DNA from: an uncultured Propionibacteriaceae bacterium | Lineage (GTDB): Bacteria; Actinomycetota; Actinomycetes; Propionibacteriales; Propionibacteriaceae | Reading direction: 5' to 3' | Assembly (NCBI GenBank): GCA_902805915.1 | Contig: CADCUO010000082.1 | Coordinates: 1-45,239 of the forward strand | DNA: 45,239 nt | Shown here: positions 25,625 through 34,639 of the stretch, one piece after another | Layout: each line of letters opens with the position of its first letter | Position numbering within the stretch: the stretch's first letter is position 1 | Notes under the pieces: model-generated | The model's database searches: none | Told to the model about the DNA's origin: nothing | The model's input: the letters and a program-made list of their open reading frames with translations, nothing else | Position numbers and translations under genes: made by a program

Positions 25625-27151
25625 TCACAGTGCCCCGGTGGTCCACAGCAGGCCGCTGGCGCCGCTGAGCCGGCCGGCGAAGGCCACCGCCTGCTCGTCG
25701 GTCAGACCGCTGACGAAGTCGATGATTCCCCGGCCCCGGCCCATCCGGGCGACCTCCAGCTCGGAGGTCTTGGCGTCCAGCCACTCCGGGTGCTGCGCGG
25801 CGATCCGCTCGTAGCCGAAGGTTGCGGCGTTCACCAGGTCGATCAGTCGGCGCGGGGCTCGGCCGCCGTCGGTCCGGTCAGACAACCAGTGGTCGAACCC
25901 GGCCACCAGCCGCTCGATGGTGTCGGCCTGGCCGCGCTGGAACATGGCGAGGTCTGGCCGGTCCAAGATGAAGTACTGGTGGACGAATTTCAGAACTGAC
26001 ACCTGATGCCACGCGTCGGGGCCCAGCATCACATAGCTGGAGCGGACGGGCGGGTGGGCGTCCAGCACGACGGAGGAGATCAGGTGCTGGATCCACCGCG
26101 CGGTGAAACCGGAGATCGCCCGGTCCGCGGCCATGGAGCCGTCATAGGGAACGGCCAGCACGCCGTCGACGAATTCCTCGCCCACCGTGACCACGGCCTC
26201 GGCGAATCTGTTCTCGTCGAAGATCCAAGCGTCCTTGGTGGCCAGCCGACGACGCAGCCGTTCCAGGCCCGCGCCCGGCGTCTGTCCCAGCCCGCGCAGC
26301 TCTTGGGCGTCGCGGTCGGCAAAGCCCTCGCGGTCCGCGGCCCAGGATCGGAACTCGCCGGAGACCGGTGAGAACTGCAGCACCCCGGACCGGTGGAAGT
26401 CCTCGACGTCGTGGAGGGAGTATGCGATGTCGTCGGCCAGGTCCATCACCGAACACTCCAGGGTCTGCCGCGCCGCGGGTAGTCCGGGAAAGGCCGCCAG
26501 CGCATCCAGCATGTCAGGTAGGTCGATGGTGTAGGCCGAGAACTTCGCCGCTCCAGGCCCCTCCACGCCGTGCCCGGCGCCGCGTGGCGGCTCGTCCCAG
26601 CCTGTCGGGTGCGGCTCCGGGTGGTGAAACCGTCCCCAGGGATACTTCAGCACCGCGGCGCGGACGGCAGCGGTCAGGTTCAGCCCTTCGTCGCCGGGCC
26701 CGCGGACGGCTAGCTCGGTCAGGATGCGGAAGGTCTGGGCGTTGCCCTCGAAACCATCCGTCAGACCGAACCGGTTCCGGGCTAGCCGGTCAAGCGCCCG
26801 CTCGCCCAGGTGGCCGAACGGAGGATGCCCCAAATCATGGGCGCTGGCCGCGGCCTGCACCACGACCTGGTCCAGCCGGCCCAGTCGATGCAGCAGTGCC
26901 CGGTCCTCGGCCCGCAGCAGCCGTACGGCGATGGCACGAGCCACCGCCGTGACCTTGATGGTGTGGGTCAGCCGGTTGTGCACCACTCCGCTGGTCGCGC
27001 CGGCCGTCACAACCTGAGTGACCTCGGCGAGCCGGGAGAACGGGGCTGCGAACCGGATCCGTTCCAGATCGGTACGGAAGTCCGACTCCATCCCCGCTTC
27101 ATGAGCAGCGGCGGCTGACTCTGCTCGGGCCCGAGCCAGACGCGGATCCAT
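25625..27151 (-). CDS. dgt: dGTPase-like HD-domain deoxynucleotide triphosphohydrolase
   Basis: A 508-residue metal-dependent phosphohydrolase that cleaves dNTPs to deoxynucleosides and triphosphate. The HD-domain residues are clear: [11 protein letters not shown] with His63, then [15 protein letters not shown] with His105 and Asp106. A later [17 protein letters not shown] supplies the last metal Asp. The start at ATG 27151 gives the usual [12 protein letters not shown]-type N-terminus; the ATG at 27169 adds six residues. In many actinobacteria this gene is linked to dnaG, but no dnaG is seen here. Confidence 0.88.
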   Translation of the reverse strand: MDPRLARARAESAAAAHEAGMESDFRTDLERIRFAAPFSRLAEVTQVVTAGATSGVVHNRLTHTIKVTAVARAIAVRLLRAEDRALLHRLGRLDQVVVQAAASAHDLGHPPFGHLGERALDRLARNRFGLTDGFEGNAQTFRILTELAVRGPGDEGLNLTAAVRAAVLKYPWGRFHHPEPHPTGWDEPPRGAGHGVEGPGAAKFSAYTIDLPDMLDALAAFPGLPAARQTLECSVMDLADDIAYSLHDVEDFHRSGVLQFSPVSGEFRSWAADREGFADRDAQELRGLGQTPGAGLERLRRRLATKDAWIFDENRFAEAVVTVGEEFVDGVLAVPYDGSMAADRAISGFTARWIQHLISSVVLDAHPPVRSSYVMLGPDAWHQVSVLKFVHQYFILDRPDLAMFQRGQADTIERLVAGFDHWLSDRTDGGRAPRRLIDLVNAATFGYERIAAQHPEWLDAKTSELEVARMGRGRGIIDFVSGLTDEQAVAFAGRLSGASGLLWTTGAL

Positions 27152-27274
27152 AGCGGCCAACCTACCCACCGGGGCGCCGCTGGGCCGAGTGGTCCCGGTG
27201 TCGGGGTGGTTGAGCCCCGCCGGAGGGCCTCAGTAGGCTGCCAGCGTTCACACTCGAGGCAGATGAGGTTCCCG

Positions 27275-28951
27275 ATGACCAGTCCGGTAGATCCCGCCAC
27301 CACGTCCGCCTGGAGGACCCTGGCCAAGCTGCAGTCCTCGCTGGAACCGGATCTGCGGGGTTGGTTCGACGCGGATGCTGACCGGGCCGCGAAGTTCACC
27401 TTCAGCGCCGGCGACCTCTATGTCGATCTGTCCAAGAACCTGCTCACGACCGAGGTGCTGGACGCGCTGCTCGGGCTCGCCGACGAGGTGGGGCTGGCCG
27501 CGCGGACCGAGGCGATGTTCACCGGCGAGCACATCAACGTGACCGAAGACCGCGCGGTGCTGCACACCGCCCTGCGGACCCCGGCCGGCACGTCGCTGGA
27601 GGTGGATGGCACCGACGTCATCCCTCAGGTGCACCAGGCCCTGGCAAAGGTCTACGGCTTCGCGGAGCAGGTGCGCAGCGGGGAATGGACCGGGGTGACC
27701 GGCGAGCGGATCCGTACGGTGGTCAACATCGGCATCGGCGGTTCTGATCTCGGCCCGGTGATGGCGTACGAGGCGCTGATTCCGTACGTGCCGGAAGGCA
27801 TCGAAGCGCGGTTCGTCTCCAACATCGACCCCACCGACGTGGCGGAGAAGACCAGGGGCCTGGACCCGGCGACCACCTTGTTCATCGTCGCCTCGAAGAC
27901 GTTCACCACCTTGGAGACGCTCACCAACGCTCGGCTGGCCCGCGCCTGGCTGCTGGATCAGCTGCGGGCGTCCGGCGCCATCGACGACTCCGAAGACGCC
28001 GCCAAGGAGGCGGTGGCCAAGCACTTCGTGGCCGTGTCCACCGCCCTCGACAAGGTCGCTGACTTCGGTATCGACCCCGACAACGCCTTTGGTTTCTGGG
28101 ACTGGGTGGGTGGCCGCTACTCGGTGGACTCCGCCATCGGTACCTCACTGGTGGTGGCGATCGGCCCGGACAACTTTTCCGACTTCTTGGCCGGATTCCA
28201 CGCCATCGACGAGCACTTCCGCAACACCGAGCTGAGCCGGAACGTACCGGCACTGATGGGTTTGCTGAACGTCTGGTACGTCAACTTCCACGGCGCAGCG
28301 ACGCACGCGGTGCTGCCGTACGCGCAGTACCTGCACCGGTTTCCGGCCTATCTGCAGCAGCTCACGATGGAGTCGAACGGCAAGAGCGTGCGCTATGACG
28401 GCACCCCGGTCACCACCGACACCGGTGAGATCTTCTGGGGCGAGCCGGGTACGAACGGGCAGCACGCCTTCTATCAGCTGATCCACCAGGGCACCCGGCT
28501 GATCCCGGCCGACTTCATCGCCGTAGCCACGCCAGCAAACCCGCTTCGCGACGGCGACGCCGACGTACACGAGCTCTTCCTGGCCAACTTCTTCGCCCAG
28601 ACGGCGGCGCTGGCGTTCGGGAAAACTGCCGACGAGGTGCGCGCCGAGGGCACCGACGAGGCGATCGTGCCGGCCCGGGTCTTCCCTGGGAACCGGCCGA
28701 CCACCTCGATCATGGCGCCTGCGCTGAGTCCGTCGGTGCTCGGCCAGCTGATTGCGCTGTACGAGCACATCACCTTCACCCAAGGCGTGGTGTGGGGTAT
28801 CGACAGCTTCGACCAGTGGGGTGTCGAGCTGGGCAAGCAGCTAGCCCAGCAGGTGACCCCGGCGGTTGCCGGCGACACCGAGGCGCTGAAACAGCAGGAC
28901 CCCTCGACTCAGTCGTTGATCACCTACTACCGCGAGCACCGCGCCACCTGA
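27275..28951 (+). CDS. pgi: Glucose-6-phosphate isomerase
   Basis: A 558-residue enzyme interconverting glucose-6-phosphate and fructose-6-phosphate in glycolysis. The phosphate-binding [10 protein letters not shown], the catalytic-site [18 protein letters not shown] and RLIPADF, and the C-terminal signature [12 protein letters not shown] are intact. The length matches the long bacterial/eukaryotic form. The ATG at 27275 gives the standard N-terminus; one at 27263 with GAGG before it is an alternative. It is divergent from the dNTPase gene and ends 28 bp from the convergent ribbon-helix-helix-like gene. Polyphosphate glucokinase at 37.3-38.1 kb supplies its substrate. Confidence 0.96.
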   Translation: MTSPVDPATTSAWRTLAKLQSSLEPDLRGWFDADADRAAKFTFSAGDLYVDLSKNLLTTEVLDALLGLADEVGLAARTEAMFTGEHINVTEDRAVLHTALRTPAGTSLEVDGTDVIPQVHQALAKVYGFAEQVRSGEWTGVTGERIRTVVNIGIGGSDLGPVMAYEALIPYVPEGIEARFVSNIDPTDVAEKTRGLDPATTLFIVASKTFTTLETLTNARLARAWLLDQLRASGAIDDSEDAAKEAVAKHFVAVSTALDKVADFGIDPDNAFGFWDWVGGRYSVDSAIGTSLVVAIGPDNFSDFLAGFHAIDEHFRNTELSRNVPALMGLLNVWYVNFHGAATHAVLPYAQYLHRFPAYLQQLTMESNGKSVRYDGTPVTTDTGEIFWGEPGTNGQHAFYQLIHQGTRLIPADFIAVATPANPLRDGDADVHELFLANFFAQTAALAFGKTADEVRAEGTDEAIVPARVFPGNRPTTSIMAPALSPSVLGQLIALYEHITFTQGVVWGIDSFDQWGVELGKQLAQQVTPAVAGDTEALKQQDPSTQSLITYYREHRAT

Positions 28952-28978
28952 CCTGCCGCCCGAAGGGCTGGTGGACAG

Positions 28979-29608
28979 TCAGAACCGCGGTCCCTCCGAC
29001 CGGAGCTTGTCGACCTCGGTCATCGCGTTGCGGAGATCCGCCAACCAGCTGTCCGCGTGTTCGCCGACCAGCTTGACTGCCCAGGCGAGCGCCTCAGAGC
29101 GGGACCGAGCCACGCCGGCGTCAACGAGGGTGTCCAGGACCCGACGCTCCGGCTGGCGTAGCCGCGTCATCACCGGTACGGAGATGTGGGTGAACAGTGC
29201 CTGCTGCTGCCCCAGCCGGGCCCCCCAGGAGACCTTCCGGCCGTAGCGCGCCTGCGCCTCGTCCGCGATGTCCATCCGTGTGCCACGGGTTTCGGCCCGG
29301 AATCGGCTGATCCGGCCCTCGACTGCCGCGGCGTCCGTGACCTGGTCGTCCGCGAGCGTGCCCATCACGATGATCTCTTCTCGGTCGACGGTCACGGTGA
29401 CATCGGTGAACCAGTCATCGGGAAGCCGCCCCTCGAACCAGGCCTGGGCGTCGTCGGCGGGCGGGAGGTCGACGTTCTGCCAGCCGCCAGGGCGGCCGAA
29501 ACCACGCCCGCGCCCACCCCGATGGGGACCGTCGTGGCCTCGCGGGCCCTCTTCTCCGTGGGACCGGTGGTCCCAGGGCCCTTCCCTGCGGAGATGTGCG
29601 TGCTTCAT
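28979..29608 (-). CDS. His/Gly-rich protein with a ribbon-helix-helix-like C-terminus
   Basis: A 209-residue protein. Residues 1-45 are rich in His, Gly and Arg (HLRREGPWDHRSHGEEGPRG), suggesting a flexible, possibly metal-binding tail. The middle has a beta-rich segment (WFTDVTVTVDREEIIVMG), and the C-terminal part ISVPVMTRLRQPERRV followed by VARSRSEALAWAVKLV resembles a ribbon-helix-helix DNA-binding unit. The ATG at 29608 has GAGGAG six bases upstream; the GTG three bases earlier is too close to it. The promoter region is unusually AT-rich with tandem repeats at 29628-29642. A regulatory role with autoregulation is inferred. Confidence 0.65.
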   Translation of the reverse strand: MKHAHLRREGPWDHRSHGEEGPRGHDGPHRGGRGRGFGRPGGWQNVDLPPADDAQAWFEGRLPDDWFTDVTVTVDREEIIVMGTLADDQVTDAAAVEGRISRFRAETRGTRMDIADEAQARYGRKVSWGARLGQQQALFTHISVPVMTRLRQPERRVLDTLVDAGVARSRSEALAWAVKLVGEHADSWLADLRNAMTEVDKLRSEGPRF

Positions 29609-29627
29609 CACTTACTCCTCTCAAACG

Positions 29628-29642
29628 ATTACACAATTACAC
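29628..29642 (-). promoter_or_regulatory. Tandem heptamer repeats in the promoter of the RHH-like gene
   Basis: Read toward the gene, the sequence is GTGTAAT-T-GTGTAAT: two identical heptamers with an 8-bp period, in an AT-rich island unlike the rest of the window. Upstream, TTGTGC and TAGTGT are separated by 17 bp and could be -35 and -10 boxes, the -10 overlapping the first repeat. Direct repeats of this spacing suit a ribbon-helix-helix repressor bound in tandem. Confidence 0.45.
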
Positions 29643-29769
29643 TAACTCTATCTTTGCTTCTGCACAAGTGTCTGCGTGCTCTTAGATGGTGGCCCGATGA
29701 TGGACTTCCGGGGTAGCCGGGTCGAGGATGGGAGTCCCGCAACGTCCCGTATCCCAAGGGAGTGCCGTC

Positions 29770-30180
29770 GTGAACGATGTACTCGAGCGCCTGCTGGTAG
29801 CCATGAACTCTCATGACCTCGAGGGCGCCGCCGGGCTGTTCCATCCCGACTATCGCAGCGAGCAGCCAGCGCATCCGGAGCGTGCCTTCGTGGGACGTGA
29901 CCAGCTCCGCGCCAACTGGACCGCCATGTTCGCGGGCATACCCAACTTCAAGGCTGAGCTCCTCAGCTCAGTCGACGACGGCGACACCACCTGGACCGAA
30001 TGGCTCTGGTCAGGCATCCGAGACGACGGCCTACCTTTTGAAGCCCGTGGCGTAGCCCTGTTCCAGATTGCCGACGGCAAGATCGCCGCCGGCCGGATCT
30101 ACATCGAGGATGTTGAGCGCGAGACCGGTGGGATAGATGAAGCAGTCCACACCCGCTCAGGCCACCGACCGCGACAGTGA
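29770..30180 (+). CDS. SnoaL-like (NTF2-fold) protein
   Basis: A 136-residue protein of the NTF2-like superfamily. LLVAMNSHDLEGAAGLFHPDYRSEQP near the start and GRDQLRANWTAMFAGIPNF in the middle are typical of SnoaL-like polyketide-cyclase-related domains, which act as hydrolases, isomerases or ligand binders. The start at GTG 29770 is chosen because AAGGGAG lies 7 bases before it. The last codons overlap the GTG start of the following phosphotransferase-like gene (GTGA overlap), indicating a coupled pair. Confidence 0.82.
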   Translation: MNDVLERLLVAMNSHDLEGAAGLFHPDYRSEQPAHPERAFVGRDQLRANWTAMFAGIPNFKAELLSSVDDGDTTWTEWLWSGIRDDGLPFEARGVALFQIADGKIAAGRIYIEDVERETGGIDEAVHTRSGHRPRQ

Positions 30181-31187
30181 ATGAACTGTCGTCGGTGCCC
30201 GATCCTGAAGGGCCCACTGAACGGCTGAACCGGGTACTGGCGGCAGCACGTCTGCGGCCGACGCTCCCGCCCGTTCCGGTACCGAGCGACTCCAACGACG
30301 CCTGGATAATCCATGATCAACACCACGGCGACCTGGTGCTGCGCGTCGGCTGGCAGGGAGACACCTCGCGGCTGCTGCGGGAGGCAGAGGTGGCGCGGAC
30401 CCTGCCACCGGCGGTGGGGTATCCCGACGTGATCAACTTCGGCCGGGGGGACGGTGCAGGTGCACTCACCTGGGCGCTGACTCCGGCGGCTGCCGGGCCG
30501 ATCGTTGGGAGAAGCGTGGCCCGACCTGGACGGCAGATCTCAGGCTCGCGCTTGTGCACAGGTCGCCACGATGATCACTGCATTGCACCACTGGAAGCCG
30601 CCAGCCCGCCTGCACCCCGTGCTCCTTCCCACACCGCTGGGTGCACATCCGACGGCGAGCACCGTCGTGGGCCGTACGATACTTCCCTTGCCTGACGGGA
30701 TTTGCGTGCTGGTGGAGAGCTTGCGCGACTCCGGCGGCCGACTAGACCTGGGACGGGAGGCCGCAAGGCTGCTCGACCGCGATGCAGATCTGGCGCCGCA
30801 ATGGGACAACCCTTCGACCGGGGTGGTGCACGGCGATCTCCATCTAGGCAACGTCTGGTGGGACGGAACCCACGTCAGCGGAGTTCTGGACCTGGAGTGG
30901 GTCAGGGCAGCGCCACCCACGTGGACCTGGCGCGGACCAAGGACAACGCCGACGCCGACGAAGCCGATGGAATCCAACGACATGAGCTGCTCCTGGCCGT
31001 GCTGGTCCGGGACTGCCCCGACATGGCTGCGGTGAATCGGTTGCCCGAGCGGATCCGGCTGCTGCAGGTGGCGCACCAGCTCCGCCAGCTCTGGGTTGAT
31101 GGAGTGCCCTCGGACGAGGCTGCCACGTTGCCGAGTGATCATCCGGTGTCGGCGCTGACATCGCTGCTAGGAGCTGCGTCAGCGTGA
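30177..31187 (+). pseudogene. Aminoglycoside-phosphotransferase-fold gene with two compensating frameshifts
   Basis: An APH-family protein can be assembled across two frames. The first (from GTG 30177) encodes the N-lobe with DLVLRVGWQGDTSRLLREAE and ends in AAAGPIVG. It shifts near 30509 to another frame encoding EAWPDLDGRSQ, then the Brenner motif HGDLHLGNVWWDG (His-Gly-Asp...Asn) and VLDLEWVR. Near 30915 the original frame resumes with HVDLARTKDN and runs to the stop at 31187. One extra base at the first junction and one missing C in a C-run at the second explain the pattern; total length stays divisible by three. As written, translation from 30177 stops at 30695 before the catalytic loop. 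Either it is a pseudogene or both indels are sequencing errors. Confidence 0.75.
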
Positions 31188-31900
31188 TCGCCCAGCATCG
31201 GCGTCCGCGATGTCAGCAGATCCATCATGGTCTTTACGCAGGCCACCTGGTCTCGGGCCCAACCCTTCAACCAAGCCCGCTTGGCACATCGCACGGTGTC
31301 ATCGCCCACTCCGCTGGCGTCGATCCCGAGCAGACGCGCCGTGGCTACGGCGCGAGGCAGGTGGTAGCTCTGGCTGACGATGATCATCTTCTGCACTCCG
31401 AACACCGTGCGAGCCCGATAGCAGGAGTCGTAGGTGTCGAATCCGGCGTAGTCGCACACCACTCGATCAGCCGGTACGCCAGCCGCGATCAGATAGCGAC
31501 GCATCGCCGCCGGCTCGTTGTACTCCTTCGCCCCGTGGTCGCCGGAGACCAAGATCAACTCCACGGTGCCGTCCTGGAACAGCAGCCGAGCCAGGTCCAG
31601 CCGGGCCGCCAGAAACGACGACGGGGTGCCGTCGGGATAGACCTGGGCCCCGAGCGCAAGGGCGACCGGAGCAGCGGCCACAGTGGCGGGGGAGAACAGG
31701 TGACCGGCCGCCTTGACCCGTACGACGGCGGTGGCGAGAGCGACAACGGCGGCAGACGACACTGCAGCACCCAGTGTGGCGCGGGCACTGCCGCGCAGGG
31801 CAGTCGATAAGACAGTCGACGGGCGCGGCACCGGGCTAGCGTAGACGGCGGCAGGGCGGGCTCGTTGCGGAGCCTCCCTGGTGTGCTCGAATGGGTGCAT
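31139..31900 (-). CDS. SanA/ElyC-like DUF218 membrane-anchored protein
   Basis: A protein of about 253 residues with one N-terminal membrane helix (TLGAAVSSAAVVALATAVVRV) and a DUF218 domain outside the cytoplasm. Domain motifs are ALALGAQVYPDGTPS, ILVSGDHG, VCDYAGFDTYDS and VSQSYHLPRAV, the same order as in SanA/YdcF/ElyC proteins linked to envelope integrity. The start is uncertain. ATG 31900 overlaps the divergent Nei ATG by two bases, while GTG 31762 would give about 207 residues and still keep the helix. Its 3' end overlaps the broken phosphotransferase gene by 49 bp. Confidence 0.82.
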   Translation of the reverse strand: MHPFEHTREAPQRARPAAVYASPVPRPSTVLSTALRGSARATLGAAVSSAAVVALATAVVRVKAAGHLFSPATVAAAPVALALGAQVYPDGTPSSFLAARLDLARLLFQDGTVELILVSGDHGAKEYNEPAAMRRYLIAAGVPADRVVCDYAGFDTYDSCYRARTVFGVQKMIIVSQSYHLPRAVATARLLGIDASGVGDDTVRCAKRAWLKGWARDQVACVKTMMDLLTSRTPMLGDHADAAPSSDVSADTG

Positions 31901-32687
31901 GCCTGAGGGAGACACCGTCTGGCGGGCGTGCCAACGCCTGCACTCAGTCCTGGCCGGGCGCCGCCTGACCAGGGGCGAGCTGCGGGTACCACGGTTCGCG
32001 ACCACCAACCTCACCGGCACGGAGGTGGCGGAGGTGGTCTCCCGAGGCAAGCACCAGCTGTTCCGGCTGAGCAGCTCCTACACGCTGCACGTCCACTTCA
32101 GGATGGACGGTACCTGGCGGATCTTCGGCAAGCGAGCCAAGTGGAGCGGTGGTGAGGAGTTCCAGATCCGCGCCATCCTCGGCACCGACGAGCATGACGT
32201 CGTCGGATACCGGCTGCCCGTCGTGGAGCTGGTGGAGACGTCGGCGGAGGACACGGTGGTGGGCCACCTGGGTCCCGACCTGCTGGGCCCCGGCTGGGAC
32301 ATCGAGGAGGCGCTCCGCCGGCTGAGGAAGCACCCAGAATGCACCATCGGGGAGGCGCTGCTGGATCAGCGCAACCTGGCCGGGATAGGCACCTTCTATC
32401 GCGCCGAAGTGCTGTTCCTCCAGGGCGTCCACCCCCGGACCGCGGTCGGGAACGTCCCCAGGCTGGAGCGCCTAGTCATGCGGGCCCAGCAGCTGCTGTA
32501 CGCCAATCGCTGGCGGCCGGAGCAGACCACCACCGGTGATCTGCGGTCCACCAAGCGGGCATGGGTCTTCGAGCGCAGCAGGCAGCCGTGCCGTCGATGT
32601 GGGACCCAAATCCAGACAGAGGACTTCGGGCCGACAGGTCAGGAGCGGCGTAGCTTCTGGTGTCCGCGCTGTCAGCCGCGACTCTGA
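31899..32687 (+). CDS. nei2: Endonuclease VIII-like DNA glycosylase/AP lyase (Nei2 type)
   Basis: A 262-residue base-excision-repair enzyme that removes oxidised pyrimidines and cuts the AP site. The start at ATG 31899 is fixed by MPEGDTVWRA, since Pro2 is the catalytic nucleophile and Glu3 the proton shuttle of the Fpg/Nei family. The helix-two-turn-helix segment includes LLDQRNLAGIGTFYRAEVLF. A C-terminal zinc finger has CRRCG and FWCPRCQ. VVGHLGPDLLGPGWD matches the actinobacterial Nei2 group. Its 3' end overlaps the convergent glucosidase gene by 16 bp. Confidence 0.93.
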   Translation: MPEGDTVWRACQRLHSVLAGRRLTRGELRVPRFATTNLTGTEVAEVVSRGKHQLFRLSSSYTLHVHFRMDGTWRIFGKRAKWSGGEEFQIRAILGTDEHDVVGYRLPVVELVETSAEDTVVGHLGPDLLGPGWDIEEALRRLRKHPECTIGEALLDQRNLAGIGTFYRAEVLFLQGVHPRTAVGNVPRLERLVMRAQQLLYANRWRPEQTTTGDLRSTKRAWVFERSRQPCRRCGTQIQTEDFGPTGQERRSFWCPRCQPRL

Positions 32688-34612
32688 GCAGCGGCGTCGG
32701 CTCCAAGTGCTGTGGCGACCACCACGGCAGCCGCGGCGGACCACGCCTGAGGTCGGCACGCCGCGGGATAGGGGACGGGCCTCCCTTCGCCGGACCACAG
32801 TTCAGGGAGACGCTGCTCGAAGGCCACTGATGCGCGTAGGAGCCCCTGCACCAGACCGCGGGCCTGTTCGGTCAGACCGGAGCGGGTCAGACCGGCGATC
32901 ACGATCGCGGTGTCGTGCGGCCAGACCGAGCCGCAGTGATAGCTCAGCGGGGAGTAGCCGCCGTCGGCGGACGACATCGTGCGCAGGCCGAGCCCTGAGT
33001 CCATGTCCGGCTCTGCCAGGCGCCGCGCCACCCGCAGCTCCTCATCGGCGTCGAGGATCCCCGTACCGATCAGGTGCCCGATGTTGCTGGTAACGGAGTC
33101 GACCTTCCGCTTCTGTCCGTCCAACGCCAGCGCCGGATAGCTGTCCAGACCGCTTCCGCACCAGAACGCGTCCCGAAACCTTCGGGCCAGGTCGCCGGCC
33201 CAGGCCCGGTACCGGTCGCCCCCTGCCACCCCGTACGCGTCCAGGAGCGCAGCACCGGAGATCGCCGCTTCGTAGGCATACCCCTGCACCTCACATAGGG
33301 CTACCGGCCCGTCGGCGATGGCGCCGTCAGAAAACCGGATCGAGTCGCCGGAGTCCTTCCACCCCTGGTTGGTGAGCCCGTGCCCGCTGTCGTCGACGTA
33401 CTCGCAGAAGCCGTCGCCGTCCGGGTCGCCGTAGTCGATCACCCAGTCCAGGGCGGCCTGAGCGGTCGGTACCAGCTCACGGACGACCTCCGGGTTGAGA
33501 CCTGCCCGCCAGGCGTCGTGCAGCAGGCACACCCACAGCGGGCTCGCGTCGATCGTGCCGTAGTACAGCGGAGGCAGCGAGGTGTCGTTGAAGGAGAACT
33601 CACCCCGCCGCAGCTCGTGCATGATCTTGCCGGGCGCCTCGGCGGTGTCTGGATCGATGCGGGTACCGGCCAGTCGGGCCAGCGTACGCAGCGTGCCTGC
33701 GGCGTGCTCCAGGTCAACCGGCAGGAGCATCCGCGCAGCCCACAGACTGTCCCGGCCGAAAAGCGTGAGATACCACGGCGCTCCAGCAGCGAAGAAGGTG
33801 TCGGTCGGCATGCTGGGGGTTGCCATCCGGAGGCTGTTCAGGTCCGACAGCGACCGTTCCAGCCAGGGCTGCAGCCGGTGCTCGACCACACCGAACCGGC
33901 GGGCGTCAGCGACGACCCGGTCAGCTAGCTCACTGGCTCGCAGCGGTGCCGTGGTAGCCGCAACCACGGCACCACCGGAGTCGGTGATCTGGAGCGTCCA
34001 GCCCACCGTGACCTCCCCGCGAGATGGCACCACAACCGGCCACTCCAGCAGCAGTGCCCGATGGTCGGCGGTGAAGCTCGTTGCTGCGTCAAGTGCATGC
34101 AGCGTCAGCGACACAGGTCCTGACGCCCATACCCGAGCGCCGTCGACCACGGCCGGATCCAGGGTGACCGGCTGGGAAGGCAGTCCGACCTTGATCTGCT
34201 CGATGGAGCTGAAGTCACTCCCGAGCTCGACCCCGACCGTGGCATGAACGTCACCCGGCAGCAGTGAGGCGATGGTGATGGTTTCGCTCACCAGCCCTGG
34301 CGACACCTCACGCCGACGATCCAGCCGCACCGCTGGGTCCGGGACCTGCGCCACGTCGGCGCCGAGATGGCGCAGCAGGCCGCTGAACACGGCACTGGTC
34401 GACCCTGCTTCGGTGGCGATGTGCTCGACAGCGCGTCCGTCCACGGTGACCCGTACCTGCGACAGCACCCGGATGTCAGCATGCAGCACCCCCTGCGCGC
34501 ACGGTCCATGCTCGGCCGGCACGATATCGCCGGTCCGGTCCGAAAGCACCTGGGTGGGAGCCGCGAAGGTGGTGACCAGGTCATGCAGGAACGGCTGCAG
34601 GTGCAGCGGCAT
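32672..34612 (-). CDS. Glycogen-debranching-type amylo-alpha-1,6-glucosidase family protein
   Basis: A 646-residue cytosolic protein with an N-terminal GDE_N beta domain (about 1-230, including VLHADIRVLSQVRVTVDG) and a C-terminal (alpha/alpha)6 glucosidase barrel. The barrel shows WYLTLFGRDSLWAARMLLP, then PLYYGTIDASPLWVCLL, NQGWKDSGDSIRF and YHCGSVWPHDTAIVIAGL. These motifs fit the GH63/GH133-like family often annotated as amylo-alpha-1,6-glucosidase. The exact substrate (glycogen branches, trehalose-type or glucosylglycerate-type sugars) is unclear. TAGGAGG lies before the ATG. It follows the aldo/keto reductase by 27 bp on the same strand and is likely cotranscribed with it. Confidence 0.85.
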   Translation of the reverse strand: MPLHLQPFLHDLVTTFAAPTQVLSDRTGDIVPAEHGPCAQGVLHADIRVLSQVRVTVDGRAVEHIATEAGSTSAVFSGLLRHLGADVAQVPDPAVRLDRRREVSPGLVSETITIASLLPGDVHATVGVELGSDFSSIEQIKVGLPSQPVTLDPAVVDGARVWASGPVSLTLHALDAATSFTADHRALLLEWPVVVPSRGEVTVGWTLQITDSGGAVVAATTAPLRASELADRVVADARRFGVVEHRLQPWLERSLSDLNSLRMATPSMPTDTFFAAGAPWYLTLFGRDSLWAARMLLPVDLEHAAGTLRTLARLAGTRIDPDTAEAPGKIMHELRRGEFSFNDTSLPPLYYGTIDASPLWVCLLHDAWRAGLNPEVVRELVPTAQAALDWVIDYGDPDGDGFCEYVDDSGHGLTNQGWKDSGDSIRFSDGAIADGPVALCEVQGYAYEAAISGAALLDAYGVAGGDRYRAWAGDLARRFRDAFWCGSGLDSYPALALDGQKRKVDSVTSNIGHLIGTGILDADEELRVARRLAEPDMDSGLGLRTMSSADGGYSPLSYHCGSVWPHDTAIVIAGLTRSGLTEQARGLVQGLLRASVAFEQRLPELWSGEGRPVPYPAACRPQAWSAAAAVVVATALGADAAAQSRG

Positions 34613-34639
34613 GCGTACCTCCTACGGTGTGAGAAGCCC

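Noticed and set aside
28958-28968. Small GCCC-GAA-GGGC hairpin between the ends of pgi and the RHH-like gene
   Set aside because: A 4-bp stem is expected by chance in DNA this rich in GC; not strong enough to call a terminator.
32215-32255. Segment in the Nei gene reading LPVVELVETSAED, which resembles products of actinobacterial dispersed repeats
   Set aside because: Nei2 proteins naturally carry a LPVVEL-type segment at this place, so no inserted repeat is needed.
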